Below, piece by piece: positions 24,901 through 36,399 of a DNA stretch of 64,000 nucleotides. Position 1 is the stretch's first letter, and the number at the start of each line of letters is the position of its first letter. Position numbers and translations under genes: made by a program. Source of the stretch: Phylloscopus collybita (taxonomy: Eukaryota; Chordata; Aves; Passeriformes; Phylloscopidae); assembly GCA_027886175.1 (NCBI GenBank), contig JAJNNQ010000129.1, forward strand, positions 2,728,001-2,792,000, written 5' to 3'. Below the pieces are notes generated by a model that did not search any database, was not told where the DNA came from, and was given only the letters and a program-made list of their open reading frames with translations.

Positions 24901-25985
24901 TGTGCTGGTGTTCTCAGTTGTGGCAGCACCTGTAGGAATAAGCTCTTCTTCTCCTTGTGAAGGTGTGGAGATGGTGATTGTATTCACGGAAAATGTGGGA
25001 GCTGCTTGAAGCCCCCCTGTGAGAACTGGGGGAATGGGCACATGGAGACAGGATGATTTCATTATTTTATTGTACTTCTTTTCAGTGCTATTTCCCCTTT
25101 ATTTTTCCATTATGTTCCACAAGTCTCGAGTTTCTCATAAGCAGAGCTAGAAGCAGGGTTTGGGGTTGGTGATTTAGTTAAATCTCTAGGAGGGATTAAA
25201 TTGAGAAATACCCCCATACATCTCCCTTGCAGCTGAGGGTAAATTTAACCACTGATTCCAAAGCTTCCGAAAATGGCTTTGTCTGAAAATGAATTTTGGC
25301 CTCTCAAAGTTCAAACATTTATCCTGAGCCAGAAATACACACAGATTTGCTCTCTAATTTAATAAAGCCATCCAAATAATATGATTTCTCCCATAACCAT
25401 CGTTTATGTTTCACAGCGAAATGATAATGAGAAAGTCATTAGAAGTAATAAACAAAACAAAACCCACACAGCAAATCCTTCACCCAGCCTGACGGATGGG
25501 AAGAGGAGCAGCATTTGAGTCTTAGGCCACGGAATGTTTGCCGGGTGCAGCTGCTTTTGAAGGAGATGCATTCCTGAAACATTATTTTTGCCTGTTGTGT
25601 TTTAATGGGGTTTTGTTGGTGGAGCAGGTCTGAGCTTGGGGTGAGTACTGCACCTGTGCCGAGGTGGCCTTGCTGCTCTCACCCCTTGGGGCTGGTTGCA
25701 GGGGGTGATTAACAGGCATCTTTCTTCTCCCCCTCCAAAAAAAAATCCCTCCTCCTTACCACAGCTTTGACAAGGTGCTTTTGTTTAAATTTCCTGGCTA
25801 CGTCTTGAGCCGAGTACATGGAATGTGTTGAGAGCAAGAACTACATCCAGATAACAGAAGTGCTCTTTTTTAGCTTTTATTTATAGCTGGCTGTGCACTT
25901 CGGGCTGCAGCCTTAGCACTCGCTTCTGGGTTATCCTCAGCCAGGTGAATTTTTCTTTGACTTCAGTGTTTTGCTCCAGTGGGCG

Positions 25986-26145
25986 TCTAGATTGGATATT
26001 AGGAAAAAATTCTTTGCTGAAAAGGTTGTCAGGTTTTGGAACAGGCTGCCCAGGCCAGTGTTGGAGTCACCATGCCAGGAGGGATTCTCTGGGTGTGTGG
26101 ATGTGGCACCTGGGGACAGGGGTGAGTGGTGGGCTTGGTAGTGCC
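25986..26145 (+). mobile_element. CR1 LINE 3' fragment, sense
   Basis: ctagattggatattagga, aaattctttgctgaaaag, ggaacaggctgcccaggc and gtggatgtggcacctggg follow the sense CR1 consensus. The extreme 3' end is missing. Confidence 0.88.
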
Positions 26146-26971
26146 CAAAGTATCCCACATTTGCTGCTGCTGGACGTTTGTTCTCTGCCTCTGATCCAGG
26201 CACTGGGGGAGGGATAGGATTTTGGTAACAGCTCTTATCTGATGGTTTGTTGGGGCAGTTGGGCTTCCTTTTAGGTCTCATTAATTGGTTTTTCAATCAG
26301 AAGACTCCTTTGGTCGATTTTTGTGCTTTCAGGATCACAGCAAAGGTGTGTGGACCCAACACACACCTTCCCATCACAGCCAGGGGTGGGATGCTGGAGG
26401 AGGTGAGATTCAGTAGTGCAAAGGGCTCTCTGTAAAGTGACAGGCGCAGAGAGGAAGGAGTTTTCCCCTGCTGCCCCCATTTCTCAGCTCTTCCTGACCT
26501 CTGCCCCTTATCCCTGGGCTTCCCCATCCTTCCAGATCCCAGAGGAGCTCCAAGGGCTGGCTCTGCTACTGCTGCTGCCATGCATTCTTAGTTTTTGACC
26601 CTCTTTCCCTGGCCCGAGCCAAGTGCTAGCAAATAACTCCACAAAAAAGTTTTTCATTCTTCTTACACTTCAAAGAAAATAAATAACAATAGAAGAAATT
26701 CCTCTGGATGGAGGTTTTGGAGAGCACGTCTTGTGCCTTGCTCTTTTCCTGCTGTAGAGTCCACCTGCTGACCTAAAGGGTGCAAACCGAGGCATGTAAC
26801 ACCTTTTTGCCTTCCTTTGAAAAACAAATGGTACATCAAAGCTGTCCGTGGGCAAACCCTTGCCTGCTGACATTTCAAAAATTGCTCTTTAAGGTTCCTC
26901 CTCACTCCCTCCTTGCTTCTGCTTCTCTCTCCCCCTAAAAGAAAATCCTATTTATGTGTTCACCTTTGGGG

Positions 26972-27024
<53 letters not shown>
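26972..27024 (+). repeat. Poly-A tract (53 A)
   Basis: Fifty-three consecutive A residues are followed by gtttaaataaataaataac. No retroposon body with target-site duplications is evident upstream. Length may be unreliable in the assembly. Confidence 0.97.
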
Positions 27025-27028
<4 letters not shown>

Positions 27029-28757
27029 AAATAAATAAATAACTGTGCACAGGCTGGGGCTGTCGGGGGGGTCAGACAGGAGAGAGCTCTCTGCTTTTCA
27101 CTCCTTTTTCCCACCCAGATATGCTGCGAGCAATTGGTTCTCCTCTGGGAAAATGAGACTCCCTGGCCTCGTGGCTGCTCTCATCCAGAAGGAACTTTTG
27201 TGTTTAAACATGCTTAGCACTAATCTGAACATGAACTTCCCCCCAGCCACCGAAAGCAGCTTCCAGGCTGCGTTTTCAGCAGCCTGCTGGGGGCAGAGAG
27301 AGCTGCTGGCTGCGTGAAACCTGTGGAAAGCTGGAATGCCCAGAGGCATCTGTGTCTCAAATGGGCTCCTTGTTCTTGTCCAGAGGGCAAATCTTCATCT
27401 GGAGGTGCCCGAATTTGTGTTTTCCAAGAGACTGAGCCTGAGGATGGTTTGGCAGGTGTATGCTTGATGGATCAGGGAGAAGCAAAGCGATGTTGTTGTC
27501 CTGTGGTGTTGTCCTGGCTGCTGGGATGCTGGGCTGTCCCTGGGGGGCAGGATGGCTGCTGTGCATCACCAGCTCTCCTGGGGCTGAGAACTGAAGTCAC
27601 TGCCCCTTGGGAGTGCTGGAGGAGATCCTGGTGGCTTCCCGTGGCTTTATGGAGAGGTGTAAAACAGATGCACTCATCGTTTTGGGGGGATGTTAATGGT
27701 TCTGTGGGGTGGACCTCGTGTGTGGCTGCAGCGTGGAGTTGAGCAAAGCGTGGGAACTGGGATTTAAAAAGTGCTGGTGGAAAATGACTGCAGGGAACTG
27801 ACAGATGTGGTTTGTCAATGACTGCAGAGGTGCTTCGGGTAAGAAGAATTGCAACCCCGCGTTTTTTTTTCCTGCAGCCCTCTTTTTGCTGCCTTTCTGA
27901 AGGAAAATGCCAGAGCTGGCTTTCCCTAAAATCCCTCTTGGGATGTTACCTGGCACCTTCCAGGGGGCACCAAGGGAAGGGGAGAGCTCCCTTTTGCCAG
28001 AGGAGGGCCTCAGGAAGGTGAGGGATGCTGGCACAGCTGCGTTTTGCTCCCAGATGCCGGAGCATCCCCCAGGCCACAGGCACACCCTGGGAACGGTCCC
28101 GGCATCCTCCCGAAGGCAATTCTCATTCAGCCAGCAGTCGTTTGGAAATAGTCACTCGTCAGGCACTTATGGATCTTTCAAGCCCCTTTCTCTCCCTAAT
28201 AATCCCACCTCTTGGGAGGTATTGATTCCCCACCGTCGGCTGCCTCTTGGTATTCCACAGTCTGTGCTAGCCCGTGGAAATCGCTGCGCTGTCATTTTCA
28301 CGCAGCAATTACTGCTCCTGGTTCCTTTCATCCCCAGCCCCTTCCCGGAGCTCTGAGCTCTGTATTGACAAACCACCCTGGCAGAAAGACGGGCTCCGGG
28401 CTTGGGAAGCAGGCTCACACTACAGAAACTTTGGGGAGAGTTTCCCTGCGGTGTGATTGTCTCAGAGGTGCTCAGCTGGTTTTTGGGGGGTGTTTTTTTG
28501 GACATCCACCACAGGAGGGATGCTGTGGCTTCCCAGCCTGCAGGTGTGACTTCATGCCTCGCTTTTTTTGCTTGTACCAAAAACATATGAAATTCTTCAC
28601 CTGGCTCCTGGGCAAAGGATCAGCCTGGAGAGATGAGGGCAGCTGTTTTCCAAGTCATCCTCAATGCTCTGCTGGGGAATGGGCTCCCTTCCAGTACCTG
28701 GAGAGACTTTTGACAGGGGCCAGGGGGGAATGGCTTCACGCTGCCATAGGGCAGGGC

Positions 28758-28984
28758 TAGATGGGATGGAATACTGGCAAAAAATTCTTCCCTGTGAGGG
28801 TGGAGAGGCCCTGGCACAGGGTGCCCAGAGAAGCTGTGGCTGCCCCTGGATCCCTGGAAGTGTTCTAGGCCAGGTTGGACACAGCTTGAAGCAACCTGGG
28901 ATAGTGAAAGCATTCCTGCCCATGGCAGGGGCTTGGAATGAGTTGGGCTTTAAGGTCCCTTCCAACCCAAACCATCCTAGGACT
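28758..28984 (+). mobile_element. CR1 LINE 3' end, sense
   Basis: One of the best preserved CR1 tails here: aaattcttccctgtgagg, ggcacagggtgcccagag, tggatccctggaagtgtt, gccaggttggacacag, cctgcccatggcaggg and cccttccaacccaaacc. Confidence 0.95.
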
Positions 28985-31179
28985 CCTCTCACTCTCCAGA
29001 GTGTTGTTTTTTGATTTGGGGTTATGGTTCACCCCTCTGAGGAGGGGCGGATTTGGGAATTCACTTTAATCCCACTTTAGGTGATTTTCTATTTTTTCTT
29101 TCTGGGTGAACAGAAGTTGGAGGACGGGGTGATTTGCAGCAGGGGAGTTTCCTCCAGCCCTGCCTGCGGTGGCTCAGGAGCTGCAGCCCTCCAGGAGTGG
29201 CACCGAGCTTGGCATGGAGTCGCACCTCCAAACTCGAAGGCGTTTTGTTATTAAAGCAGCATGCCTGGGCAGTGAGGGCTCTCACTTGAGCAGAATCCCC
29301 GTTCTAGCAGAGAATAAATTAAAAAGCCAACTGGCCACGGCTGCCTGGGGAGTGCGGGGACCAGAGATAGGGCCAGAAGTCAGATAACAAACAGTGTCCA
29401 AAATTGCAGCGCCCGGTGCATGGCGTGAAATTAAAACCTTCCCTGCCTCCTCCTGCACGCTGTAACAAAACAGCTCCTGACACAGTCTGCTGGCACCAGG
29501 AGTGAAGAGGAGAATAATTAAATACGTGGGAGTTCTTGCATCTGAGGGAGGGGAAGGGATGAGGCTTTTGTGCCACGGACCTCAGTGGTTTGCTCCTGCC
29601 GCTGGACTTGAGTTGGAAGGGTCTGTGGGCTGCCTTGCTGCCCAGGTGGGCAGGTATCTGCCTTTCCCCCCCTGTTTTGTTGGCTTTTTCTCTGAGTTTG
29701 GCCCCTCCACCCTCCCTGTTAGGCTCAGCAGCAGCCCTGGAATGTGCCTGTGTTGTACCAGCTGTCCTCTCTCCAGACCTGCCTGGCTTTCCATCCCTCA
29801 GGAAGGACGTTTCTCTGGAGTTATCACCCAGGAGTGATGAAGAGGGCAGCCCTTTTTAATCAAAGTTACATTAGGTGAAGCTGATATTATTCACTCTGCT
29901 TTATTGCAGCTATTTTTACACGGGGGTTAGAAGTTAATACTACCCTGTGAGCCTGGTTTTGCTGGATTCTGGCAAGCCCCAAAATCCATCAGCACATCCA
30001 GACAGGGCAGAGAAGAGCCTAAGCAGAAAACAAACTCACTGGCTGAGCTGAGGGGAAAAAAGCCCAACAGTTAAAAACCCAAACCTTTTATGAAAACCAG
30101 ACCCTTGATAATTGAGGGTCTGGTCTGGAAGGGCAAAACCCAGCCAGGACCATCAGCTGCAATCAGCAGAAGGATGAGCTGCTCCAATCAGCACGGGGAG
30201 GGGAGCGGGAGTCGTGGCAGGAGGGCTGGGAAGGGGGGGAATGCAGGGTTAGTTTTTCCCTGCCCTGGCAAATGATCCTGACTCTCTCCTGCTCCTCGGC
30301 CACAGCCACAGGTGATGAGGCTTGGTCTGATCCTGGTGGGGGGATGTCAGTGCTCAGGAAAAGGCTGGGACTGAAGACAGTGCCTCCAAGGGAGTGGTTT
30401 CAGCAAGGAAGGTTTTGCTGGGGTTACGTGGGTTTGGTTCTGTCTGGCTTTGGGGCTTTTCCCCCCACCCAGGTAATGCCATGTTAATTCCTTGGACCTG
30501 GCAAGGATGCTGGCAGAGCTGGGATCTCCTCTGCTGCTTGCAAGAAGATGTGGTGAACTGAGAGAGGGAAGGAAGGAGTTATCCCTCTGTTTCTAGAAAA
30601 GGATGAAAGTGCAGGTTTTTTCTTTCTGCTCTGTTTTCTCTCTCCTTCTCCTTTCCCACCTTGTTCCTGTTCTTTAATACAGATGTCCCATGCTGGAACA
30701 TGCTTTCTAAGCCTTTTCCTGCTGTATTATCCCTGCAGGAGGTGTTGTGGTGAGCTTTTAGGACCCCGTGGCCTTGGTTCTTGTGATGTTCCCAGGGGCC
30801 CTCAGAGGCTGGGGCCCCTTTAAAACAAACCCCAGCACGCCAGCCAAGGGCTTTTATAATAAAACACCCCATCTTTTTAAAAACCACTTAAGGTGTTTTT
30901 AAAAATCTGCCTGACACAACTGGTGTCACCAATAGATTGCTTTGACCCCTCTCCTGATGTGACTTCCCGGTGTGCTCGGCCAGTTCTTTGGGCTGGACTG
31001 TAAAGGCTGGTTCCTTTGGCAACAAGAGGAGAAATTAGAGGGAAAATTGTTTGTCTCAACACAGAGGTTATGAGACTTCAGGCAGACTCATGCAATCACA
31101 GAAAAAAACAGTTTTTAGAAGTGTCTGCTGCCGTCCTTCCCCAAACCATGGTTAGGGGGGAGTTGGAAGGAGAGCTCAG

Positions 31180-31298
31180 GTTTTCAGAGGGGGTTATCAG
31201 GTTCTCTGGACTCTTAATGTTGAGGACTGGCTTCACACTGACAGAGAGCAGGTTTGGATTAGATATTAGGAAGAAATTCTTCCCTGTGCTTCTAAATC
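31180..31298 (+). mobile_element. CR1 LINE fragment, sense
   Basis: ggtttggattagatatta followed by ggaagaaattcttccctg matches the internal end of the CR1 3' region. The upstream part is weak and the downstream consensus is missing. Confidence 0.7.
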
Positions 31299-31610
31299 CC
31301 CAAGGAGCAGCCTGAGCAGGAGGTGAGGAGACCTCTCAAGCAGCCAAGGCAGCGGAGACAGCGTGAGGTGCAGAGGGTACGGCCCTGAGCAGCCAGGGAC
31401 AGGCCCGGGGCTGGGCCCTTAAATCACAGCACAAACACACCGTTTCTAATGACAGTTATCAGGAGCACAGCTTACCAACGAGACCCACAAAATAAATCAG
31501 GCTGGACATGGCTTAGGTACATCATCGTGTTAAAAATAACTTTTCCCTTTTCTCTCCTGTTTCCTAAGTGTCTCGTCCCCAAGGGCAATGCCAGACACCC
31601 AGAAACACCA

Positions 31611-31845
31611 GGAATCTTCAAATGGTTTGGGTGGGAAGGGACCTTAAAGCTTATCTCATTCCAGCCCCCTGCCATGGGCATGTCCCAGGCTGCTCCAAGC
31701 CCCATCCAGCCTGGCCTTGGGCACTGCCAGGCATCCAGGGGCAGCCACAGCTGCTCTGGGCACCCTGTGCCAGGGCCTGCCCACCCTCTGAGTAAAGATC
31801 CTCTTTCTCACATCTAATCTAAATCTCTCCTCTTTCAGTTTAAAA
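31611..31845 (-). mobile_element. CR1 LINE 3' fragment
   Basis: Antisense CR1 order: atggtttgggtgggaagg, gaccttaaagcttatctc, cagccccctgccatggg, catccagcctggccttgg, ctgctctgggcaccctgt and ctcctctttcagtttaaa. Confidence 0.95.
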
Positions 31846-32924
31846 ATGAGCATGATGGTGTTTTGGTGTTTTTTGGTTTCTTTTTTCCCCTCCATTTGGG
31901 GAAAAAAAAAATCCCCCTTTGGATTGCTGGCTTTACTGTGTGTCTAATTTGTTGGGCCTGGCTCCTGCCTGGGTTTTCCTGCGGTGCGAGGCCAAGCCAG
32001 CCTCCATATATTTGTGTTTTAAAAGGCTGTTCCCTGCACATTCCAGTGTCCCAGGCTGGGATGGGCTGTCTCTGCCTGTGAGCACCCCAGGGGCAGGGGG
32101 AGAGGGGGCACTGGGGTGCTGCCTGCTGTGGGAGAGCGGTGCCCTGACTTGGGCAGGGAGGCTTCCTGCCAGGGTTTGCTGTCTCAGCACCAGCAAAGCC
32201 CGGTGAGGAGACCCCAGCTGAACCCATATCGATCCCTCCTCTGCTAATGAAGCCATCCACGGCAAGGCAGGGAAGTATTTTTTGAATCAGCACAGCTGCA
32301 TGGATTTTGTGTTCACCGGTGTCCAGAGTGGTACCTGCTCTCAGGCTGCTGCAGAGGCTTTTCCAGGAGTTTCTTTTTGATGGATCTTTGGGACTTAGAA
32401 AGCCCAGATTTCAAAGGGAGCTGTGGGGTTTTTTTTCCTTACCTTTCTGAGGACACGTTGCTTGCTTCTCCCATGGTCAGAGGTGGGCTGCTCTGGGCTG
32501 GGAAAGGTGCTTTTAGCTTCTTCACCAGAACAGCAGATAAATAAGCAGTGAAATAAATAAATAAGGTAGAAAAGTGGGCAGGTTTCTTTCTGCCTGGCTA
32601 AAATGGGAGTGCAAGAGATGGAGGAAAGAAAGGTGATCCTCTTTCCGGGATTACATGTGCTAGGTCAGAGGGTCTTTCAAAGATCCAAGAGAAGGGGAGA
32701 GTGGGAAGTGCTGGGATAAGAGGAGATAGCAAGAAGGCAGTGAAGTGACAAAGCAAGTCCCAGTTCTTGGCCAGCTTTGGTGGCTCAGGACAGCTTGAGA
32801 GCTGGGGAGGAGGCATGGAGAGGGACACGTGGCTAGATAAGCATCCACAGATTTTGTGTATACATTTGCAGTGCGTCGTATAAATGAAGACAATACCTAA
32901 TGATTCGTGGCTATTGTTTGGAGT

Positions 32925-33140
32925 GTCCCACTGTTACAGATTTATTTGTCATTTCTTGTAGTAACACCGATGGTAATGAATTCATTTGTATTAATGGGGG
33001 TGCTATGGACTTCCGTTGATATCCCGCATTAATTAATGTACCATTAAAAGAAAGTGGCACCCAATTAATATCAAGTGGGAGCGGTGCTGCTGGTGTCCTG
33101 TCATTAGGGTTTCATTTGTAATGCATTGTGTGAACGCTCT
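32925..33140. other. Repeat-free AT-rich block, candidate conserved non-coding element
   Basis: Unique sequence dense in TAAT cores (ggtaatgaattc, gcattaattaatgtacc, cccaattaatatcaag) with no frame or repeat resemblance. It has the typical appearance of a homeodomain-bound developmental enhancer, unverified. Confidence 0.28.
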
Positions 33141-33221
33141 GCCTTAATGGAAGTCATTTGCCATCCAGAGCATCACCCAGTGGGCTGCCATGGGGTGCCA
33201 GAAAGTGAAAGTCAGTGGCAA

Positions 33222-33257
33222 CTGAAAAAAAAAAAAAAAAACCACAACAAAAAAAAG
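33222..33257 (+). repeat. A-rich low-complexity tract
   Basis: A run of about 18 A residues, then accacaac and a second short A run. Confidence 0.85.
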
Positions 33258-33992
33258 GTGTTAAAAAACAAAAACCGACCCAGGATCTGTCCAGTTTATG
33301 GCACAGCCCTCAAGCAGGAATTGGAAAATGGATTTCTTGTCTCACCCCACACTGAATGCTGGCTGGTAGCAGTAAATCACTCTAGTGGCTTGACTTGGCT
33401 ACTGAATTTTGATGTTGTGGGGAGGAATGGTGGAAAATCCCCCTGGGTTCTGTAATCCCCCTGCCTTTGCTTCCCTAAACAAAAGCAGCCACTGCAGGAG
33501 CGCAGACCTCGACTGTGGCCACCTGGATCCACCTGATCCATGCTCACCCTCTCTAGGAGGATGAGAGCCAAAGGGGTGCCAGGCCATCTGCCGTGGATGC
33601 CCTTGCAGAGAGGGAGATTGCTCCAAACGCCCTTTTCCAGCAGGAAAATCACACCAGCAGGAGAGATGCGGTGCTGCTGGAGCCAGGGGCTCTCTGACTG
33701 ACAGGTTTTCACATTCTTGGCGCTTGTGTCTGACTTTCAAATGTCTCGTTAGACCATCTTGGCTTCCCATCTGCTGTCTCCAAAACTGGGACTGACCTAC
33801 CAGCAGCCGAGGAGGGAAGCACAGACTGCCTCCCAGCCCTGGCCCTGGCCCTGCCTGCTCCTTGAAGGCTGGAGCTGCAGAATGGGAGAGAAATGTGGCT
33901 TTTGTGATGAAATTTGGCTGTGGATGCTGGGGTGGTGAAGTGGTGGTTGCACCACCACCCTTTTCTTCTGCCGCCTCCCAGAGCAGTGGGAA

Positions 33993-34080
33993 GCTGCTGG
34001 CTTTTGCCCATTGGAACTGGGTGATCTTTAAGGTCCTTCCCTACCCAACTGCCAAACCATTTTAGGATTCCATGATTCCT
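33993..34080 (+). mobile_element. CR1 LINE 3' terminal fragment, sense
   Basis: ggtgatctttaaggtcct, tccctacccaactgcca and aaccattttaggattcca, then tgattcc, match the CR1 sense terminus with deletions. Confidence 0.75.
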
Positions 34081-34499
34081 CTCCCATCTGCCTCTCCTGG
34101 GCTTTCCCCTCAAGATCTGTGCTGCAGAAGTGACTGGTGCCACCAGGAGCCCCAGCTCCTGGGGTGCCGTGCCATGGATCAGCCACCACCTTGGCAAGGG
34201 CAGCGGGGCATCTCTGGGCTGGAAAAAGCAAGCAGCTTTATCCCACAGGATACCAGAGCATCTTCTGCTTTGTGTGGCTGTTTGTCCTCTGCCTGCTGAA
34301 TGCCACTGTCCTGCCAGAGGGCAAGGACATCCCCCATGGGCCGGGTGGTTGTGATGTCCCTTCCTCCAGCGCTGTAGGCTGGGTCGGGCCGTGTCTGCCG
34401 TGAGCGAGCGCTCTCGGCTCTGAGCGTGGTTATCCAGCAGCTAATTCCTCTCCAGCTCCTACAAAGCATCCATTCCAGCTGTGTTTATGGTGTTTTCAA

Positions 34500-34790
34500 A
34501 AGCCCCTCAATTGAATTATAGCTCTGCGGTGGCCGTTTGCCAGTGTCAGCCGATAATGAGGGAGGTCACTTAATAGAGAGAGCAACAAGAGGTACATATT
34601 AATGAGAGCTGATTGAAAGGTGGGGTGGATTTCCACCAGAAAGGAAAAAAAAAAAAAAATTGTAAGAAGGGAAATTATCAGGTTTTAAAATCAAACTTAG
34701 AAATTGGAAATTGCCTGGCTCGGACGAGCAGTAATGCAATTAATAAATGTAATTAAAAGTGCAATTAAGAACACAGGAATTGAGAGTCTG
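34500..34790. other. Repeat-free block upstream of the CpG island, candidate regulatory
   Basis: Sequence with aattgaattatagc, gccgataatgagg, acatattaatgagagctg, cagtaatgcaattaat and aaaagtgcaattaag. It has homeodomain-type cores, no repeats and a 15-A run near 34647. It lies just 5' of the CpG-rich island, which makes a joint regulatory role plausible. This is inference only. Confidence 0.28.
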
Positions 34791-35079
34791 CACACATCCG
34801 TGTGAGCGTTCTGAGCTGGCACGCGAGCCAGGGACCCAGTCTGGCAGTCGGATCGCTCCCAGGATGCAGCATGGGGACAGAAACCAAAACACGGGGCTGC
34901 TTTTTCCTCTCGACTGGGGCTGGAGGAGGGGCTGCCACTCGCTGTGACTCTGCTCCTGCAGTTATCTCCTGCAGCAAGCGATACCTGGGCAGGAAGAGGT
35001 GACTTAAATCCGTCCCAAGCAGCCCAGGGTGACAGAGGCAGAGTCCCAGCTGCATTAGGAGCGTGTTTGCAACCCGTGT

Positions 35080-35560
35080 CAGCTCTGTCCCACAGCACCG
35101 CGAGGTGCCCTGCCTTCAGCAGGAGGCGCTGAGCTCTCCCTCCCGCCTGCGATGGTTCGGGAGCGGCGGGAGCGGCCGTGCCTGGAGCGCAGCGATGTCC
35201 GAGCCGGCTCCCAGCGGAGCGCACAGCCCCTGCCACCCGCCCCGCTGCGCGCTGCAGAGGCGGGGAGAGGGAAAAGAGCCGCCAGGAGCAGCGGCAGGGA
35301 ATTATTTAAGAGTAATAGATTGACCCGAGCTGTAACAGGAGCGCGGAGCAGCCAAGCATCTCCTGATGGGAGCGGTCAGCTCCTGCCTGGCTGCAGCGCG
35401 GGGCGGGCGGGGAGCGAGGCTGTGCCGGGGAGGGATCAGAGCTGCCTGTGCCCTGTGCCCCCCGGTCCGTCTGCGTCGCCTCATCTCACCGACCTTCCGA
35501 CAGCTGCTCGGCCAGATTGCCTGCCGTTTTTCCACATTATTTGCATGGCTACAGCATGCA
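35080..35560. promoter_or_regulatory. Intronic CpG island
   Basis: By hand count roughly 40 CpG dinucleotides fall in about 450 bp, against very few in the surrounding intron. It holds runs such as gagcggcgggagcggccg and ggcgggcggggagcga. A CpG island this dense deep in an intron often marks an alternative promoter, the start of an antisense or non-coding transcript, or a developmental regulatory island. An ATG at 35152 opens a 208-codon + frame and an ATG at 35236 opens a 179-codon frame on the other strand. Both are probably by-products of GC richness, since neither has a recognisable domain. No TATA box is evident. Confidence 0.6.
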
Positions 35561-35730
35561 TCGGCATCCTAATCGTCCCCACCAGCTTCTGCCGGGTGAC
35601 TTTGCCCTGGGAGGTCAGATGGAGGTCCTCTGCATGGCCGGCCACTGGAGAGGGGCTGCTGGCGTGGAGGGATGAGCCCCAAAGGAACCAAAATAGACAT
35701 TTCTGGTGCCCAGCCCTCTTGTCAGAAGGT

Positions 35731-35785
35731 TGTTGTGGCTTAACCCCGGCCAGCAGCTCAGAGCCGCGCAGCTGCTAGCTCTGTG
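35731..35785. mobile_element. Possible terminal fragment of an avian ERV LTR
   Basis: tgttgtggcttaacccc followed by ggccagcagctcagagcc resembles one terminus of a common passerine ERV LTR. Only about 55 bp are recognisable, so this is either a truncated relic or a chance match. Confidence 0.35.
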
Positions 35786-36221
35786 TGTTGGAAAAGTGGA
35801 TGCATTGAAGGGAGAATCTGGAAAATGACCCCCCAGATCTCCTCTGCTTCATCTCCCACCTTTGCTTCTCTCCCAGTCTGACCCTGCTGTAAAAAAGCCA
35901 GCTCTCCATATTCCCCCTCTCAGCCCTTTTTGGGGCTCCTGATGTCAGGCCAGTTGGACAAGAGTGATGGATCCAGGCCCGTCTGGGGTGTTGGTGGCCT
36001 GTGGCCCATGAAATGGTTTTGCTGTGGTGGGCAAGTCTCAAAGGCACTGTGCAAATCTGCTCCCCGAGCAGGGCGAGGGCTGGGACAGCCAGAGGGGCTT
36101 CATGCTGTGGGAGCAGGTGCCATGGGCCTCAGGAAAGAGGATGGAAGCTGGGTTTTCTGCAAGCAGCATTTTTTTTTCTTTCTTTTTTTGGTAGCCCTGT
36201 GTGAAAGGAGAGGCTTTTCAC

Positions 36222-36399
36222 GAGAATCATTTGAGCTGGAAAGGACCTCTGAGATCATCAACTTGAGCCACTAAGCCAGCACTGCCAGGTCACACAGCCA
36301 TGTCCCCAGGTGCCACAGCCACACATCTTTTAAATCCCTCCAGGGGCAGTGACTCCACCACTTCCTTGGGCAGCCTGTGCCAGTCCTGGACAAACCTTT
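36222..36399 (-). mobile_element. CR1 LINE fragment, part 1 (interrupted by LTR)
   Basis: Antisense CR1 order of a different subfamily: gaatcatttgagctgg, aaggacctctgagatcat, acatcttttaaatccc, ctccaggggcagtgactc and ttgggcagcctgtgcc. It stops at gacaaacctttt, and its consensus continues at 37725 after the LTR. Confidence 0.88.

Noticed and set aside
34697..35236. Minus-strand 179-codon frame as an antisense gene nested in CDH23 (as known for genes in mammalian CDH23 introns)
   Set aside because: The sequence does not resemble the nested mammalian genes I can recall, and no exon structure is visible.
35152..35778. 208-codon frame in the CpG island as a protein-coding gene
   Set aside because: GC richness alone keeps frames open here; there is no recognisable domain or splice structure. 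Kept only as part of the CpG-island finding.
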